From Clostridia bacterium (GTDB lineage Bacteria; Bacillota; Clostridia; Christensenellales; Borkfalkiaceae), in contig JAIDQV010000073.1 of NCBI GenBank assembly GCA_029062045.1, forward strand, positions 1-40,460: 40,460 bases of DNA, in the 5' to 3' direction. Position 1 is the first letter of the stretch; every line of letters begins with the position of its first letter. Made by a program: the position numbers and the translations under genes. The notes under the pieces were generated by a model. The model had not been told where the DNA came from, searched no databases, and saw nothing but the letters and a program-made list of their open reading frames with translations. Of the stretch, positions 40,187 through 40,460 are shown piece by piece.

Positions 40187-40460
40187 AAAGCCCTATGATG
40201 GCGGTTTTGAAAACATCCGATACCTCGGTAACAGGTATGAAGTTCAATTTTTCACGGATGTTTTCGGGTATTTCTTCCAAATCTTTTTTGTTGTCGGCGG
40301 GGATGATTATATCCTTTACGCCTATGCGGTAGGCCGCAAGCGCCTTTTCCTTTAAGCCGCCTATGGGCAATACCTTGCCGCGAAGGGTGATTTCACCCGT
40401 CATTGCAACCGACTTTTTAACGGGCTTTTTGGTGAAAGCCGAAAGAATTGCCGTTGCCAT
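40185..40460 (-). CDS. lon: ATP-dependent protease Lon, C-terminal part (truncated by window)
   Basis: The 91 visible residues are the end of the S16 protease domain: KKPVKKSVAMTGEITLRGKVLPIGGLKEKALAAYRIG, with the catalytic Lys in GGLKEK. The IIPADNKKDLEEIP block and the family-typical C-terminus follow. The catalytic Ser (GPSAG) would lie just outside the window, and the reading frame is open to the window edge. Lon degrades misfolded and regulatory proteins in the cytoplasm. Its stop codon coincides with the edge of the palindromic element. Confidence 0.95.
   Translation of the reverse strand: MATAILSAFTKKPVKKSVAMTGEITLRGKVLPIGGLKEKALAAYRIGVKDIIIPADNKKDLEEIPENIREKLNFIPVTEVSDVFKTAIIGL

Noticed and set aside
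1-40460. CRISPR arrays, integrases, transposases, prophage genes, tRNA or rRNA
   Set aside because: None was seen on reading both strands. Repeats found are isolated, and gene content is chromosomal core apart from the elements listed.

Overview
The window reads as a chromosomal segment of an endospore-forming member of the Bacillota, most likely an uncultured Clostridia-type gut anaerobe. Support: two sporulation genes (spoIIE, spoIVA), meso-diaminopimelate synthesis through the aminotransferase branch (dapL plus dapF), a GSIII-type glutamine synthetase, ribonuclease J, Gram-positive style promoters (TTGNNN/TATAAT), and compact intrinsic terminators. The lineage is an inference from gene content. 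I see no phage, IS, CRISPR, rRNA or tRNA gene.

Layout. 1-6007: the end of mnmG and a BspA-like LRR lipoprotein converge on a shared terminator, followed by spoIIE. 6011-11246 (minus): dapF, pyrG, dapL and malQ, driven by at least two promoters. 11358-14234 (plus): an ECF-like sigma factor, a membrane protein in anti-sigma position and a von Willebrand A lipoprotein. 14277-20593 (minus): purA, an S-4TM-like putative pore-forming protein overlapping a ClC channel gene, and a GSIII glutamine synthetase. 20657-26915 (minus): a tight operon rnj-trmR-trhP-aroA-dinB with 4-bp overlaps. 27011-29389 (minus): a 792-residue repeat protein of unknown function. 29390-30471: a tandem-HTH regulator behind a 39-bp near-perfect palindrome, then an uncatalogued 51-residue gene. 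30549-37544 (minus): spoIVA, a probable ~180-nt non-coding RNA with its own promoter and terminator, an ATP-grasp ligase, two alpha/beta hydrolases and a GH3 glycosidase. 37589-40460 (minus): a nucleoside phosphorylase, a DUF378 protein, an atypical sugar transferase, ysxC, a 120-bp palindromic MITE-like element, and the C-terminus of lon.

Most of the window is ordinary core genome. The parts that deserve a second look are: the S-4TM/ClC pair; the unidentified RNA upstream of spoIVA; the palindrome and double-HTH regulator, whose promoter resembles that of the sigma operon; the 14-fold repeat protein; the 120-bp inverted-repeat element touching the lon stop codon; several promoters placed so close to start codons that transcripts should be leaderless (dapF, clc, GH3); and a sugar transferase lacking the usual catalytic Asp-Glu pair.
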